Shown: positions 1 to 11,430, counted from the stretch's first letter. The stretch is 64,000 bases of DNA from Ailurus styani (GCA_002007465.1 LNAC01000231.1:2144843-2208842); one strand, 5' to 3'. Numbers and translations are program-made. Notes: generated by a model not told the origin, from the sequence alone.

Positions 1-360
1 GCTTCAAATTATTCAATTAAATACAACAAATACATGAAAGCCATTCATTTGTTCTTTTAGTAAATATTCTTAGCACAGTGCTTGGAGCTGTGAAGTGCAT
101 GCAGCTGAATTAGACATGGAGCTTTCCCTTTAGAATTTTTAATGCAGAAACAGAGAAAAGCGTACAAAAGGCCATGTAATAAGAGATGGTCAGTTACTGA
201 GACTTCCATGAAAGAACAGAATTTTTGAAAATAGTTTAAAGACCAAAAAAGACTTCATGGAGGTAAAAGAATTCTAGTGGGAACTTAAATGATGAATGGA
301 AGAGACACTGTTTTTTCCACACCCAGTAACTATTTGCCTTTCTCTGAGGAATCAGTTCTT

Positions 361-558
361 TTTTTTTTTTTTTAAGAATTTATTTATTTGACAGAGAGAG
401 ACACAGCTAGAGAGGGAGCACAAGCAGGGAGAGTGGGAGAGGGAGAAGCAGGCTTCCCACCGGGCAGGGAGCCCGACGTGGGGCTCGATTCCCAGCACCC
501 TGGGATCATGCCCTGAGTGAAAGGCAAGATGCTTAATGACTGAACCACCCAGGCGCCC
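361..558 (-). repeat. CanSINE, antisense, older caniform type
   Basis: Starts with a T-run and 'aagaatttatttatttgacag', ends 'gaaccacccaggcgccc' (reverse of the tRNA-Lys-like head). A perfect 17-bp TSD, ctgaggaatcagttctt, lies at 344-360 and 559-575. The tail lacks the mustelid-type tract. Confidence 0.9.
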
Positions 559-575
559 CTGAGGAATCAGTTCTT

Positions 576-1354
576 ACTTCACAGTCTATCCAGCTGTTTT
601 TGGTCCAGTGTCAGGTTGGGGCTGTGCCCTGACCTGGCCAGACAGAGCCCTGCAGTCCTGTGGCCACTGAGTTTGTCCAGGGCTGGATGGGCCACCCAGT
701 CAGACTGCTAAGAAACACATACAAGGGCCATCTTTCCCCATTATTTAAGGGACACGTTCCTGAAGAATGAGGTTCATGTTGCTTAAACGATGGGTTTCAT
801 AGGAGAAGCACCGGAAAGGTGGTAACTTCAGGCCAGGTCCTGGAGGCCTTAACTTCCATACTAAATGGATTGGACTTTGTGAGACAGAAAAATTATTTTG
901 TGTGAAAGGTTCTGCTCTAGAGTACCAGAAGGCATATGACGTTTGTCGTAATTTCAGGAAGATCATAGCTTTTCTTTTCTGCATTTGCTTAGAGCTTTTA
1001 AATGTTTTTCAGTTATATATTGTGTCTATTAATAATTCAACTTAGACCATAGAAGCAAGTCATAGTCTAAAGGTCCAAGTTTTCTCAAAGAAGGGTTCAG
1101 GTTTCTAGTGAGGTCTTCTCAAACTGATCCTGGACATAAGGGATTCTGAGTCTAAGATGATATGGAAACTTGGAATAATAAGGTGTCTTCTGTAGCTCTT
1201 CAACCCTGTTAAGATAAGTACATGCTGCAGATATGAGTAAGGCATCCAAAGGAAGGTGAGATGGTGTGGATAAGCTTTGTCCATGGCTATTAAGCTCATG
1301 ATATTTTTTGAGAAAATATCAGATTGTCCCTTGTTCGCAAACAATCAAACATTA
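576..1354. other. Intergenic, nothing recognised
   Basis: Part of 600-720 is relatively GC-rich and non-repetitive. The open frames on the minus strand (745-984, 1105-1344) have no recognisable protein content. No repeat family is evident. Confidence 0.4.
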
Positions 1355-1480
1355 GTCTGTCAGCTCCCTGAGTGAAGAGATTATGACCTGTTTGGGGTTA
1401 GCAGAATCTCTAACAACTAGTTCAGTGCCTGGCATATGGTACAAATACAATAGATCTCTATCAAGTAAATGAATAAATGA
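1355..1480 (+). repeat. L2 3'-end fragment
   Basis: Contains the L2 end pattern: 'cagctccctgagtgaag', 'agtgcctggcatatggtac' and a terminal 'aagtaaatgaataaatga', equivalent to the conserved 'gtgcctggcacatagtag...aataaatattgttgaatga' of ancient L2. Confidence 0.6.
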
Positions 1481-2304
1481 TTACATTGCTTTGATTATTT
1501 CAGCTTTACAATTTTAAATACATAACTAAGTGCATAAACATATGTACTTATTTGGCAAGTTTAATAAGCTAAAATAAAAATAATATTAATAATAATGAAC
1601 ACCTGGTCAGCCTAAGGAATAGACCATCACCACTACCTTTGAGTTCCTTGAACACATCTCTTTTCTTCTTCTCTACAATATTTGTAGTATCCTGATTTTT
1701 GTGTCTCTTATTTTTCTGCTTCTAATACTATGTATTAATTGAAATATACATTTGAATTAAATGTAATTATGTTTGTATTATTTTGTGACCTCTTGTATTC
1801 TTGTGTTTGAAATGCACCCATGTTCATGTGTGCATTTGTATATAATTTGTTTTTCACTTTGCAGAGAATTCCAATGCAGGAATAGGCCCTGATATACTTA
1901 TTTATTCTACTATTGTTTTAGATTATTTTAGTTTTCTCAGTTCCCATACATATTCATATGTTAACATGTATTTAAATACTTCCATACAGCAAAACATAAT
2001 TATTAACTTGGAATTTTATTTATGTATTCTTTGGTATCTCTTCCATATCTTAGAAAAGATAATTAGGCATCTCATTGCTAGGTGATAAGGAACTTATAAA
2101 AGTGATAATTGCCCAGGAATTCTGGGATGGAATTCAGACTTTGACAAAAGAATCTAACTGTATTATTATGTATAATACGTATATTATATACACAATGGTT
2201 ACATAACTGTATCATGTATTTGTGTATAAATGTATAACATAGTCATAATGAAGGAGGTAGAGATAAGATAAGCCTTTTATTTCATTTACTCTTAGCTATT
2301 TCAT
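1481..2304. other. AT-rich intergenic DNA
   Basis: No gene. Part of 1780-1930 resembles an eroded antisense L1M 3' region but is too diverged to call. The remainder is AT-rich with short palindromic TA runs. Confidence 0.35.
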
Positions 2305-2400
2305 GTGTAGAAGAGAAAGAAACAGAGAAAGAAAGATAAAGAAAGCCAAAAAGAAAAGGAAGGAAGGAAGGAAAGAGAGAAAGAAAGAAGAAAGAAAGAA

Positions 2401-2460
<60 letters not shown>

Positions 2461-2465
2461 GAGAA
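2305..2465 (+). repeat. GAAA/GGAA-type purine microsatellite
   Basis: About 160 bp of uninterrupted purine-strand repeat, with degenerate GAAA/AAAG units at the start, a GGAA block around 2358-2372 and a long pure AAAG run at 2402-2460. Likely length-polymorphic. Confidence 0.95.
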
Positions 2466-3946
2466 ATTAATTTGATGTACTGGAAAGTAATGAAATCTTA
2501 AGTCATTCTTTTTATATAAAGTGAATCTGTAAATCTCTCACATTGCTATCCTTTTAATCCCTTTCTTTGAGATTTTTACTTGGGGTTGAGGGAGGTATAG
2601 TTTCTCAACAGATTGGTTTTTTTCCATAAGTAGTTCCTGACTCAGGTTATCATGTCACTAGATATATGACTTTTCCAACTTTGAAAATTATCTCGGTTTA
2701 ATTGTGTATTACTACTTAGGTTGTAAAATAGGGGAACTTTGAGAAACATAATGACCTCAACCATATATTGCTTATCTGCCAAGTCAGCAAAATGCTTTCT
2801 TCAGTTATTAAAATACTTTAGGAAGTAGGAATCCTGACCAAGCTGCCAACAGTCACCACACTCTCTCTTCAGTATATGTATAGTCATTGGTCATTATTTT
2901 ATATTTGTATGATTGTTTATTTTTGTTGCTGTCTCTATCTCTCTCCCTATGATCAATCTGTTATTGATACTCCAGAGTTTTAGTCACCTGGTACCTTACT
3001 CAGTCTGGTGGTACCAAGGGAAAAATGTTTACAATGAACAATTACATATATATATATGACAGGTAAAACAGAGGGTCTATTGCTCATGAAACTGATCTGG
3101 GTTAAAGAAATACATAACCTTAGTTAACTTTGCCAAACTAAATAATTTACATTTAACATACATTTTAATATTTTATTTTTCTAATATAATTTATTTTATA
3201 ATATAATTTACATATACTTACTTACAGTAAGTATAACTTATACTTACTATATTTTTAAATTTGTAGGTCTGAAAAGAAAGCCCTGATCTTTTAATGAGGT
3301 TGGAACTTAACATTTAATTTGTAACATTTAATTTGTAATGAAAAATTATTTTAAATCTTTTAAAATTTATTTTTTTGAACGCTTAGGACTGAGTTGCTCC
3401 TCAGAGACTCTAGTATGTTATCACATGATATGTAAATGACATTCCTGATTATCATTCAGCTATAACAAATATATGAAAAGGAGAAAAGAACTGGTGAAGT
3501 AGGAATATCTTTTCTGCAGGCATATTGCAGTTGTTAAATAATGCCATATAAACGTCAGGAGAAAATGGTAGAGTTACATCATCACAGAAACTTCACCATT
3601 TGGAGAGAGAAAATGGAATATCTTCCATGACTGAAGGGGTTTTATTTTGATCAGTCATTACAGTTTTGAAGAAAGGGATTGAGTTCTACAGCAAGGGCAA
3701 TGTCTGAGCAGGAGTCACAAGATGCCAATATCCACATCATTCCTCTTTGCAACATTCATGTTTCAACCTGTGTTCTTGCTCTGTACTATATGGTAATAAG
3801 CAGAATCCCATGGAAAAATATACATCCATTTGAGTAAAGCTTCTACAGGGTGAGCAGGTTTAGCTATCTCACCACCACTTATATTTTAAAATTAGCCTCA
3901 GGAACATGGTCCCCAGGGAAAACCATTCTTAACTCAAGAACTTTGT
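2466..3946. other. AT-rich intergenic DNA without recognised elements
   Basis: Contains a 'tatatatata' run near 3048, a short tandem duplication of 'aacatttaatttgt' near 3310-3340, and an AT-rich zone at 3140-3260 with small inverted repeats (acttacttacagtaagt). No coding frame of note. Confidence 0.35.
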
Positions 3947-4150
3947 TTTTGTTTTTTAGATTTTTATTTATTTGACAGAGAGAGAGAGAGATCACAAGTA
4001 GACAGAGAAGCAGGCAGAGGGAGAGGGGGGAAGCAGGCTCCTTGCTGAGCAGAGAGCCCGATGCAGGGCTTGATCCCAGGACCCTGGGATCATGACCTGA
4101 GCCAAAGGCAGAGGCTTAACCCACTGAGCCACCCAGGCGCCCCTCTATGG
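3947..4150 (-). repeat. CanSINE, antisense, mustelid type
   Basis: Contains 'atcacaagtagacagagaa' and 'ccactgagccacccaggcgc'. TSD agaactttgt at 3937-3946 and 4151-4160. Confidence 0.9.
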
Positions 4151-4160
4151 AGAACTTTGT

Positions 4161-5273
4161 ACAGTAGATTATGATTCTTAAGCTGTGTGCATGGTCTGCT
4201 AAAACGTAACCTTATTTAAGGGCTATTTATATTCTCAGTGCCTTTTATAATGACAGATGCAGAGGAAGGTTCAACAAATGTTTGCAAAAAAAAAAAACTA
4301 ATTAAGCATTAGGTTAGAAAAAAAGGATAACCACAATGATAAACTTACTTGGGAAGAAATGCGACCCCTACATTGAGCTTCATTCAAAAGGTGAATTAGA
4401 ATGCTAGGAGGCGGGCACTTTGAAATGAGGCCCTGGTGAAGACACACACTCACAGGTTGTGAGATACTTATACAGAGTAATTGGAGAAGGGAGAGGTTTT
4501 GATTTAACAACCCTTTTAAAGATATGCCTGTGTGGATTTTGACAATATACATAAATAGTTTTAGAGCAATTTTTAATTTTTTCCTGTTCTCAAAATACTT
4601 TCTGGATTATTAAAATAATTTAAACTTATAAATTAAGTATGTACATAATTATACTAAATTATAAATTACACTAAATTATAAATTAAGAATGTATATAATT
4701 CTATCTCCAGTTGGAGATAGAAGAACAAGGTGATCAAAGTACTGCAAATAGGAAGCCATGGATAGTGGTGGGAACACTTATGGTAGGTATACTATGAATT
4801 TGCCCATCAAACACCAATTTCTCCTTCTCCTGGTAATAGCATGCTGATTTTCCTTTGAGACCTCTCCTCTCCCAATCCTATTATTGTGACTTAGCAGGGA
4901 CAATAGCCTAACAAAAAATCTATGAATTTGACTTGGACAACTAGCATATTCCATTTCCTCAGTCACAAAAACTGGCTGAAAGATGGACATATGACCTGAT
5001 TTGAACCAATCAGAGCTTATCCTGGTATTTTCCCTGGTATAAGTAGGAGAGAGGAGTACTCTTTCCATTGCACTTGGCTCAATGAAGATATAAGTCTTGA
5101 GTTGCCAGGTGTTGCCAAGGCAGCATGACCTCCCTGAAATGCAACCCATGCATAAGAAATCTGAACCTGATGCTCAGATGATGTTGTATGATTGCCCAGA
5201 ATCAATTTATCCTGTAGCTAGGATTGCTTCTTAATGCATCAGTGATTTGAAACAACAAATTCCACATTAGGGA
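4161..5273. other. Intergenic; possible old LTR or DNA repeat at 4780-5215
   Basis: The segment 4780-5215 has features of an interspersed repeat (for example 'tgaaccaatcagagcttatcctggtat') but I cannot name the family. The minus frame at 4778-5149 has no recognised domain. 4620-4700 has small AT-rich tandem duplications. Confidence 0.3.
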
Positions 5274-5289
5274 GCAATTCCTATTTTTT

Positions 5290-5483
5290 TTTTTTAAGAT
5301 TTTATTTATTCATTTGACACAGAGAGAGAGATTACAAGTAGGCAGAGAGGCAGGCAGAGAGAGAGGAGGAAGCAGTCTCCCTGCCGAGCAGAGAGCTCCG
5401 ATGTGGGCCTCGATCCCAAGACCCTGGGGTCATGACCTGAGCCGAAGGCAGAGGCTTTAACCCACTGAGCCACCCAGGTGCCC
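5290..5483 (-). repeat. CanSINE, antisense, mustelid type
   Basis: Contains 'attacaagtaggcagagagg' and ends 'ccacccaggtgccc'. TSD gcaattcctatttttt at 5274-5289 and 5484-5499, perfect over 16 bp. Confidence 0.93.
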
Positions 5484-5598
5484 GCAATTCCTATTTTTTA
5501 GGAAAGTCTTAATTTTTTATTATTTCAGAAATAAACAATGAGGAGAATGTTTTACAAAATTAAGAGATTTAGATACCAGTCAAAATAATCCATCTCTA

Positions 5599-5642
5599 GG
5601 GTGCCTGGGTAGTCAAATGAATAAATAAAATCTTTAAAAAAA
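5599..5642 (+). repeat. Internally deleted 44-nt CanSINE
   Basis: The CanSINE head 'gggtgcctgggt' is fused directly to the CanSINE tail 'gtcaaatgaataaataaaat' plus poly(A), so roughly 150 bp of body are missing. A perfect 12-bp TSD, aatccatctcta, lies at 5587-5598 and 5643-5654, showing that the deleted form itself was inserted. Confidence 0.85.
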
Positions 5643-5654
5643 AATCCATCTCTA

Positions 5655-5849
5655 AGTTTAGTCTCCACTCAAAAAATACTATGTTATATTCAAATATTGG
5701 TTTTAAATCCCTGTTTTGTAGTTTATGTAGTGAGCTTTTGTTTGCTTNAGTTTAGTCTCCACTCAAAAAATACTATGTTATATTCAAATATTCAAATATT
5801 GGTTTTAAATCCCTGTTTTGTAGTTTATGTAGTGAGCTTTTGTTTGCTT
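5655..5849. repeat. Direct duplication around single-N gap at 5748
   Basis: 5655-5747 is repeated at 5749-5849 with one difference, an extra 8-bp 'caaatatt' unit in the right copy. The single N sits exactly between copies. Most simply, two overlapping contig ends (perhaps two alleles) were abutted instead of merged. Confidence 0.8.
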
Positions 5850-5891
5850 ATTTGTTTTTTTGTGTTCATNTATTTGTTTTCTTGTGTTCAT
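5849..5891. repeat. 21-bp duplication around single-N gap at 5870
   Basis: 5849-5869 and 5871-5891 are the same 21-mer with one mismatch, separated by the N. Same pattern as the neighbouring N gaps. Confidence 0.75.
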
Positions 5892-6064
5892 CTAGTTTGG
5901 CTCACTTTTTAGGAAAATAAGTACTGAGTGTTTAACAAAAGAATGAACATCTTGAGCAAAGCTTGTTTTTAGCTTTTCTTTGTTTTTCTTTTTTTTCTCC
6001 AGCAATACTTCTCTTAAGGCAGATATGATTGGCAATAGTGGGATGATGGCTAACTATAACTCTA

Positions 6065-6272
6065 TCGTTTCCTTTTAGGTTGGCTAATGGGCAAGGGCAA
6101 GGCCATCTCTGTTCTTTGGTAAAATCTCTGAAGGGCAAGCTCAGTGTTTGAACAGAGATTTTTCTCTNGTCGTTTCCTTTTAGGTTGGCTAATGGGCAAG
6201 GGCAAGGCCATCTCTGTTCTTTGGTAAAATCTCTGAAGGGCAAGCTCAGTGTTTGAACAGAGATTTTTCTCT
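6065..6272. repeat. 103-bp duplication around single-N gap at 6168
   Basis: 6065-6167 recurs at 6170-6272, seemingly identical, with the N at 6168 between. The open minus frame at 5932-6243 is inflated by this duplication and should not be read as a protein. Confidence 0.82.
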
Positions 6273-6599
6273 ACAGGAAATTTCCAAGCATGTTTGAGTT
6301 ATTGGAATAACGTGAACGCATCTTTCTGAGAGAGATGCCCTCAAACACTGGTGATGCTTACCTGAGAACAAAAGCTTCCAGTCACAAGTATTTATTCCTA
6401 CTTTTCCTAAAAGAAAGGACGAAATGTCCCATACAGGATGTGGCCGCAAGTTGTGTGGAGCACACTACTTGAGTTGAGCTCCTGTCACTTGCGATCTATT
6501 TATTGCAACAGAGAGTCTCCAGATAATAACCACAGAAGAATAAACTGCTAAAGTTTTGTTGTTTGAGGTATAGTTGACAAAAAAAATGTTATGTTCATT
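6273..6599. other. Intergenic, nothing recognised
   Basis: No repeat family, motif or believable coding frame is seen here. Confidence 0.35.
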
Positions 6600-7070
6600 T
6601 CAGAGAAGTGTTTTAATAAAGGGAGGAATGTGGTCAGATTAATACTTTAGATCGGTCAAGTGGACTTCACAAGGAGGAAGGGGGTTTTAAGAACTAAGAA
6701 CTTTTACCCTCATGTAGGCAAGAGATGGTGGTGGCCTTCATTACATAGGTGCCAGTAGCCTTGGGGAGAGGTAGAAAAGTTGAGAAATATCCTAGCAATA
6801 GACCTGGATTTCCTCACTGATTGTTTGATAGGAGATATGACAAAGAGGAAAATGTCATTAATAAGACTCAGGATTCTGACTTCAAAATTGGATGGAGGTT
6901 GTTGCTATTTCCTGAGGTAGAGAGTATAGGAGGAGGGAACAGATATTGGAGGGAGAGTGGAGAAGGCAGAAGAAACGAACCATTCAATTTTGGGCATGTT
7001 GAATATAAAATTTGAAAACTATCCAGAAGGTCTTATACAGGTCTGGATTTCAGGAAAGAATTAAGACACA
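6600..7070 (-). repeat. Probable L2 fragment, antisense
   Basis: Resembles the reverse complement of the L2 3' region: 'ggaatgtggtcagattaat', then 'gcaagagatggtggtgg', 'aagactcaggattctgact' and 'gggcatgttgaatataa', in the order expected for antisense L2. The small frame at 6821-7015 is part of this repeat. Confidence 0.55.
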
Positions 7071-8253
7071 GACTTAGAAGCCATCGCTCTTCTGTTACAG
7101 GTCAAAGGTCATAATGGACAGCCCTTTAACTGATTTATTTTTGGTTAGCATTTCCTTTTCTGAGAATAAGTCACAAATTTTTAGTAAAAAAATCAGGCAA
7201 TTTCACATAAAAGTATTAGTTGGCCATCACTTTTAGAAATGAGAATTAGTTGCAAACACATAAAGGTAATTTCATAAGAAAAACATCATTTTTGATTATT
7301 TTTTTTTAATTTTGTAAAACCAGGACCATTGGCCTTATATTTTTTCCTGACAACAATTGGCTAGAGATGGGACAGCCTATTCTCCATAGGGCCCTTTGTC
7401 CAAGAAACTTTGTTTTTTAAACTTGGCCCTTTTGGTGCTTCATATTACTTTATACATTGCATTTAAGGTAGTAATTGCAGCTGAATACCCAAAATAAATG
7501 TGAGCAAGATCACAGTATTTAAAAAGCAGAGAAAAAGGAAACTGCAAATTTAACCTAGATGGGGCAAGTAGAAAAATAGAATGAAAACTGAAGGAAGCCA
7601 AGTAAAGAGAGCATTTCAATGTAAAGAGCATGGTCATGAATATAAAGGTAAGATAGAGAATAAAAATGTCCACCAGATGTAATAAAGAGGGATAGAGTAA
7701 TAGGTAGCTTAGGTGAAAACAGTGACATGAAGGTGTTAGAAATTACAGAATTAAAAAAGTAATTTTAATTTATTCAAAAGAAAACAGTATTTCATTGACT
7801 TGTAATCTTTCTAATTTTTTAAAAATAAAACCACTCAAGCATATTAAAAAATATAAAATTTAGTACCTATTCTAGACTTTGTTTACTATGGTGCTTCTTT
7901 ATCCTTAATTTTTCACATTATGTTGTTGGCAAATTTCTCAAGTCAACAATTTTCTTTGAAAACATGCTTTTTAGTGGCAGCATAGCGTATAATCATGGGA
8001 ATAACTTATGTAAATAACCTCTATTCTTGTACTTTAGTTTTCTTTCCCTTTTTTTGCCATTAAAAGTAATAAATGCTTCAATGAATGGTATAAAAAATCT
8101 GTGTGTACAATCTTTATCTGATTACATTTAAATGTAGAATTACTAGATCAAATTGATTTCAAAATAGATCACATCAGTTTGTAGTACATGTGAATATACT
8201 GCATCCTCAGCAATATATGGGTTTTATGAATTAGATACATGGTGGTTCTCTCA
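7071..8253. other. AT-rich intergenic DNA without recognised elements
   Basis: No gene or confident repeat. Frames at 7440-7673 (minus) are chance frames. Confidence 0.35.
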
Positions 8254-8330
8254 GCTATTGAGTGCAATTGACCTTTGAACACACAGGTTTGAATTGCACT
8301 GGTCCACTTGCACACTTTTTTTTTTTTCCC
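8254..8330 (+). repeat. Possible Tigger-like DNA transposon end
   Basis: 'ttgacctttgaacacacagg' and 'actggtccacttgcacac' followed by a T-run recall the 'gacccttgaacaacacgggtttgaactgcgcgggtccactt' text of a mammalian mariner/Tigger-class repeat. Family name uncertain. The T-run at 8318-8329 may belong to it or may be the poly(A) complement of an insertion to its right. Confidence 0.35.
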
Positions 8331-8334
8331 TGCA

Positions 8335-9380
8335 AAAAAGCTGCATTGTTTCCCTTTGGTCCCTGCCTGGGCAGAGGGCTCCAGGGTCATTAAAAAGCTG
8401 CCCAGTGGCGGAAGGGAGAGGCTCAGGCAGAAGCCCTAAGGCCGGGGGAGCCCCTCCAGGCCCGCTGGGCTCTGGAGGCTCCTAATTCCTGCCTGACCTG
8501 GAGCCTTTGGAGAGAGACTGGCCCAGGCCAGCCTGCGGAGGAGAGCGGGGTGGCCGCCACCTTCCTGATGCTTTTCGCCTCTCATCCCGGAAGCGGCTCT
8601 TCAGGAAGTCGGGGTGGGGTCTGGCCGCCCGGCAGAACCCAGGGGCGCTCACCCCCGGCGCCTGGGGCGGGGGCTTGGCCGGGACCGGAGCGGCTGCGGG
8701 GCGTCCTGGGTTTGACCACTTGTGCGGGGCGGCTGGCGCTCGCCCGGGAGGAGGCGCGGTCTCCGGGCTGGTTTTGCGTGTCGGGAGCGCCGGTAGAGCG
8801 AGGAGGCCTCGCGCTTCTCCTCCGTCGACGCCGGGAAGGGGCTGGTGACCTCCGGGGCCACGTCGTCCGGCACTGTCCGTCGAGGCCAGCAGAGGCCCAG
8901 AGAGAGGTAGGTGGAGGAGCCCCGCAGACGCGTGTTGTAGAGCGAGGAGGCCTCGCGCTTCTCCTCCGTCGACGCCGGGAAGGGGCTGGTGACCTCCGGG
9001 GCCACGTCGTCCGGCACTGTCCGTCGAGGCCAGCAGAGGCCCAGAGAGAGGTAGGTGGAGGAGCCCCGCAGACGCGTGTTGTCGCCGGAATAGTTCCCAG
9101 GAATCTGGGGCTCATGGTTGACGGCCACGAGGAGCCAAGTGCACAAAAACGAGACAAAACAAACCAAATCCAGTGTTGGCTGGTCCTGGAGGCAGGGCTG
9201 GCTGCGCCAGCGGCTCTGAAGGTTGCGACTGGAAAACAGGTGGGGGGTGGTCCGAGGCTGCAAGAAGGGGTGTCCTCGGATTTGTTCCCGATCCCCGCAT
9301 ACCACTGGAGCAAGAGATGGATCCCCGGAACCCCCACCGCAGGGCTGCACCAGGAACCGTGTTGGAGACTCTTTAGCCAT
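8335..9380. other. GC- and CpG-rich island of unknown origin
   Basis: About 1 kb of strongly GC- and CpG-rich DNA inside an AT-rich background, with abrupt edges. It contains a 144-bp tandem duplication (8794-9081). Long frames are open on both strands, including a minus-strand frame with ATG from 9380 down to 8649, but GC-rich DNA has few stops and I recognise none of the proteins. The plus-strand frame from 8550 begins with GTG, not ATG. Candidates: a retrocopy on the minus strand (T-run at 8318-8329 as a possible poly(A) complement, but no matching TSD found), a CpG-island promoter or first exon of an unannotated transcript, or an unknown repeat. About 4-5 kb upstream of the THEMIS ATG. 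Confidence 0.6.
8794..9081. repeat. Perfect 144-bp tandem duplication
   Basis: 8794-8937 and 8938-9081 look identical by eye, starting 'tagagcgaggaggcctcgcg' and ending 'gacgcgtgttg'. 144 is divisible by 3, so every frame stays open across it. There is no N between copies, unlike the other duplications in this window. Confidence 0.9.
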
Positions 9381-11060
9381 TGTCTCTTGAAATAATTGCT
9401 TCTTCCTTTATGCCCTCTCTCCTTTCATGTTAGGTTGCAAGGTCCACCTAAGACCTTCTCACTGGGGCTAAAATGTCTCTTCTATTCTTCATGTTGAATT
9501 CTTTTTATCTCTCTGTTAATAGAGAATATTTACTTCTTTCCTGTGTCCACTTAACAACCTTCTCTTACCATATGTCCTATCTGCAGTTAAATCCAACTAT
9601 TGAATTCTTAATTTCAGTTAATGTTATTTTTTAACTCTAGAATTTCATTTGATACTTTTCATAGATGGCGGTTCTCTCCTGAAATTCTTCTTGTCTTCTA
9701 GTTTCCAACATGTTAATCAAAATTATTTTAAATGGCATGCTTCATAACTCCATACCTGAACTTTTTAAATTATGAAATCCTAGACATTGTGTTTAAAATA
9801 TTATAGAAGTTCTGGCTGCTTTTCCCCAGTGGCAGGGTTGCTGTTTGCTTTTGTCCTGCAGCTCAAATGGGGCAGATCACCTTAATCCAGTCAAGGGTGG
9901 AACTGACTTTGATCTGGGCTTCAATATTTGTAAGGCCTATTTATAGTCAACCCATTCTTTTAGGGAGTAGCCTTCAGGGGCCTCAGCCAAAAACACAGGG
10001 TATTTACCAGAACTCCTTCCTCTCTCTTAGCAGGGTGCATTTTCCCACCGATGAGATCGCCACAAAGTGCAGCTTGGTTTTGTCAGCTTTTTACGATCAC
10101 TTTTTAACCAGTGTCATACAATCAACTCTGTACTGGTTTTGAATGGGCAAAACCCTGAAGGGGAAAAATGGTGCTGAACGACTCATTTCTCTGTTTCCCT
10201 GGATGCTTTGCTAGCCCCAGATTCCCAATTTTTATCTTCTCAGCTATGTGAAACTGCTAAAAGTTCAGCTCGGCTTCTGTCCCCCTTAACTACCACATAC
10301 GCTCTGCTTCTCAGCTTCTCCTTTGATGCCAATTATTAATCCACAAATGCCTGGAGGGGAAAAGAGGTTTGGAAGGTTGGGTTCCCCTCATTGTGTTTCC
10401 CTGCTTTTCTGGTCTTGGCCTCTCAGGTCTCGACTGCTCTGATAGTTTTCCTATTCCTTAAAACAAGAGTGTCAAAAACCATTCACTATTCTAGTTGCCC
10501 TTGGTTGGAAATTGGTCAGATACAAGCTCATGGCCAGAAGCAGAAGTCCTTGAATATTTTTTATTTGCATATCACTTAATAAGTGCCCTTTATGCATCCA
10601 GGACATCAGTTCTTAATTTGAAGTGTGCGGTTTTTTATTTTCTATTTCGTTAAAGCTTCTTTTTGATTTATAGACATATGTCCTATGTCTGTCATCAAAT
10701 CTGTTAGTCTTTTCCTTCCATTAAATGCTTTAAAAAAATCTTCCCTTACTTTCTTCAGACGATTTTTCTGTTTTCTCATTTGTTTTATTTTTATTTAAGT
10801 TTAATTTTTAAATTTACCTAAATTTAATTTTGGTGCATAGAATGTTAGGGAACTAACTTATTTAAAAATATTTAACAGCTATTTGTTGAATAAAACATCT
10901 TTCTCTACTGCTTTGGAATTTCACCTTTTTCATATAAGGAATCATTGTACTCTGGTTTGTTTCTGAGCTCTCATTAATCTGATTATTATTGCACTTGTAA
11001 TTTACTGTTTCAGTTGTTCCACTGTAGTCATCCACTTTACTACCTGGTGATTCAAGTACC
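9381..11060 (-). repeat. Probable old L1M-like sequence, antisense
   Basis: Text such as 'tctgttaatagagaatattt', 'gaattcttaatttcagttaa', 'gcagggtgcattttccca' and 'tggttggaaattggtcaga' resembles 3' and ORF2-distal regions of old mammalian L1 copies read antisense. 10590-11060 resembles antisense L1M ORF2. Highly diverged; internal boundaries are not resolved and family is from memory. The plus frames at 9867-10142 and 10391-10579 are inside it. Confidence 0.4.
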
Positions 11061-11149
11061 TTTTCAAAACTTTTATTTGTCGGTTTTGGCTTGGCTGTTC
11101 ATGTCACGAATTCCTTGCCTACAGTGTCAGAAGTGATTTCCATCTAGAC

Positions 11150-11430
11150 TAAAGTAGTGACCATGGGGATACAGAGCAAGAACAGAATGAGTGGCAGTGA
11201 GTATAGGGGTTGAGGGATTTGGGGGCCAGAAATGGCCTCTCCCATGATGTGGCCTTCTGGCTTGGGAAACTGGTAGAATGTAGTGTCATTAACTAAGATT
11301 GGTAATATAGGAGAATCAGATTATAACAAAAACCAAGGGTCATCTGTTGAAAGAACAGAAACAGGGATAGCATAGATAACTGTTAAGTTATCGGTGATGT
11401 TTTGAAAAAGGCTTTATTGGCTCATAGGAT
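11150..11430 (-). repeat. Possible L2 fragment, antisense
   Basis: 'agaatgagtggcagtgagta' and following text weakly resemble antisense L2. Too diverged for a firm call. Confidence 0.3.

Noticed and set aside
2305..2465. CRISPR-like or satellite array
   Set aside because: It is a simple GAAA microsatellite with 4-bp units and no spacers; the genome is mammalian.
5932..6243. 103-codon minus-strand frame with an internal repeat
   Set aside because: The internal repeat is created by the false duplication around the N at 6168; the frame even translates through the N.
8050..8075. MADE1-like mariner MITE ('tttttgccattaaaagtaat')
   Set aside because: Only about 20 bp match the centre, no inverted partner arm follows, and MADE1 is a primate family.
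8550..9395. 281-codon plus-strand frame in the GC-rich island
   Set aside because: Starts at GTG rather than ATG, is overlapped by equally long minus frames, and is extended by a 48-codon perfect duplication. GC-rich DNA has few stops, so openness is weak evidence.
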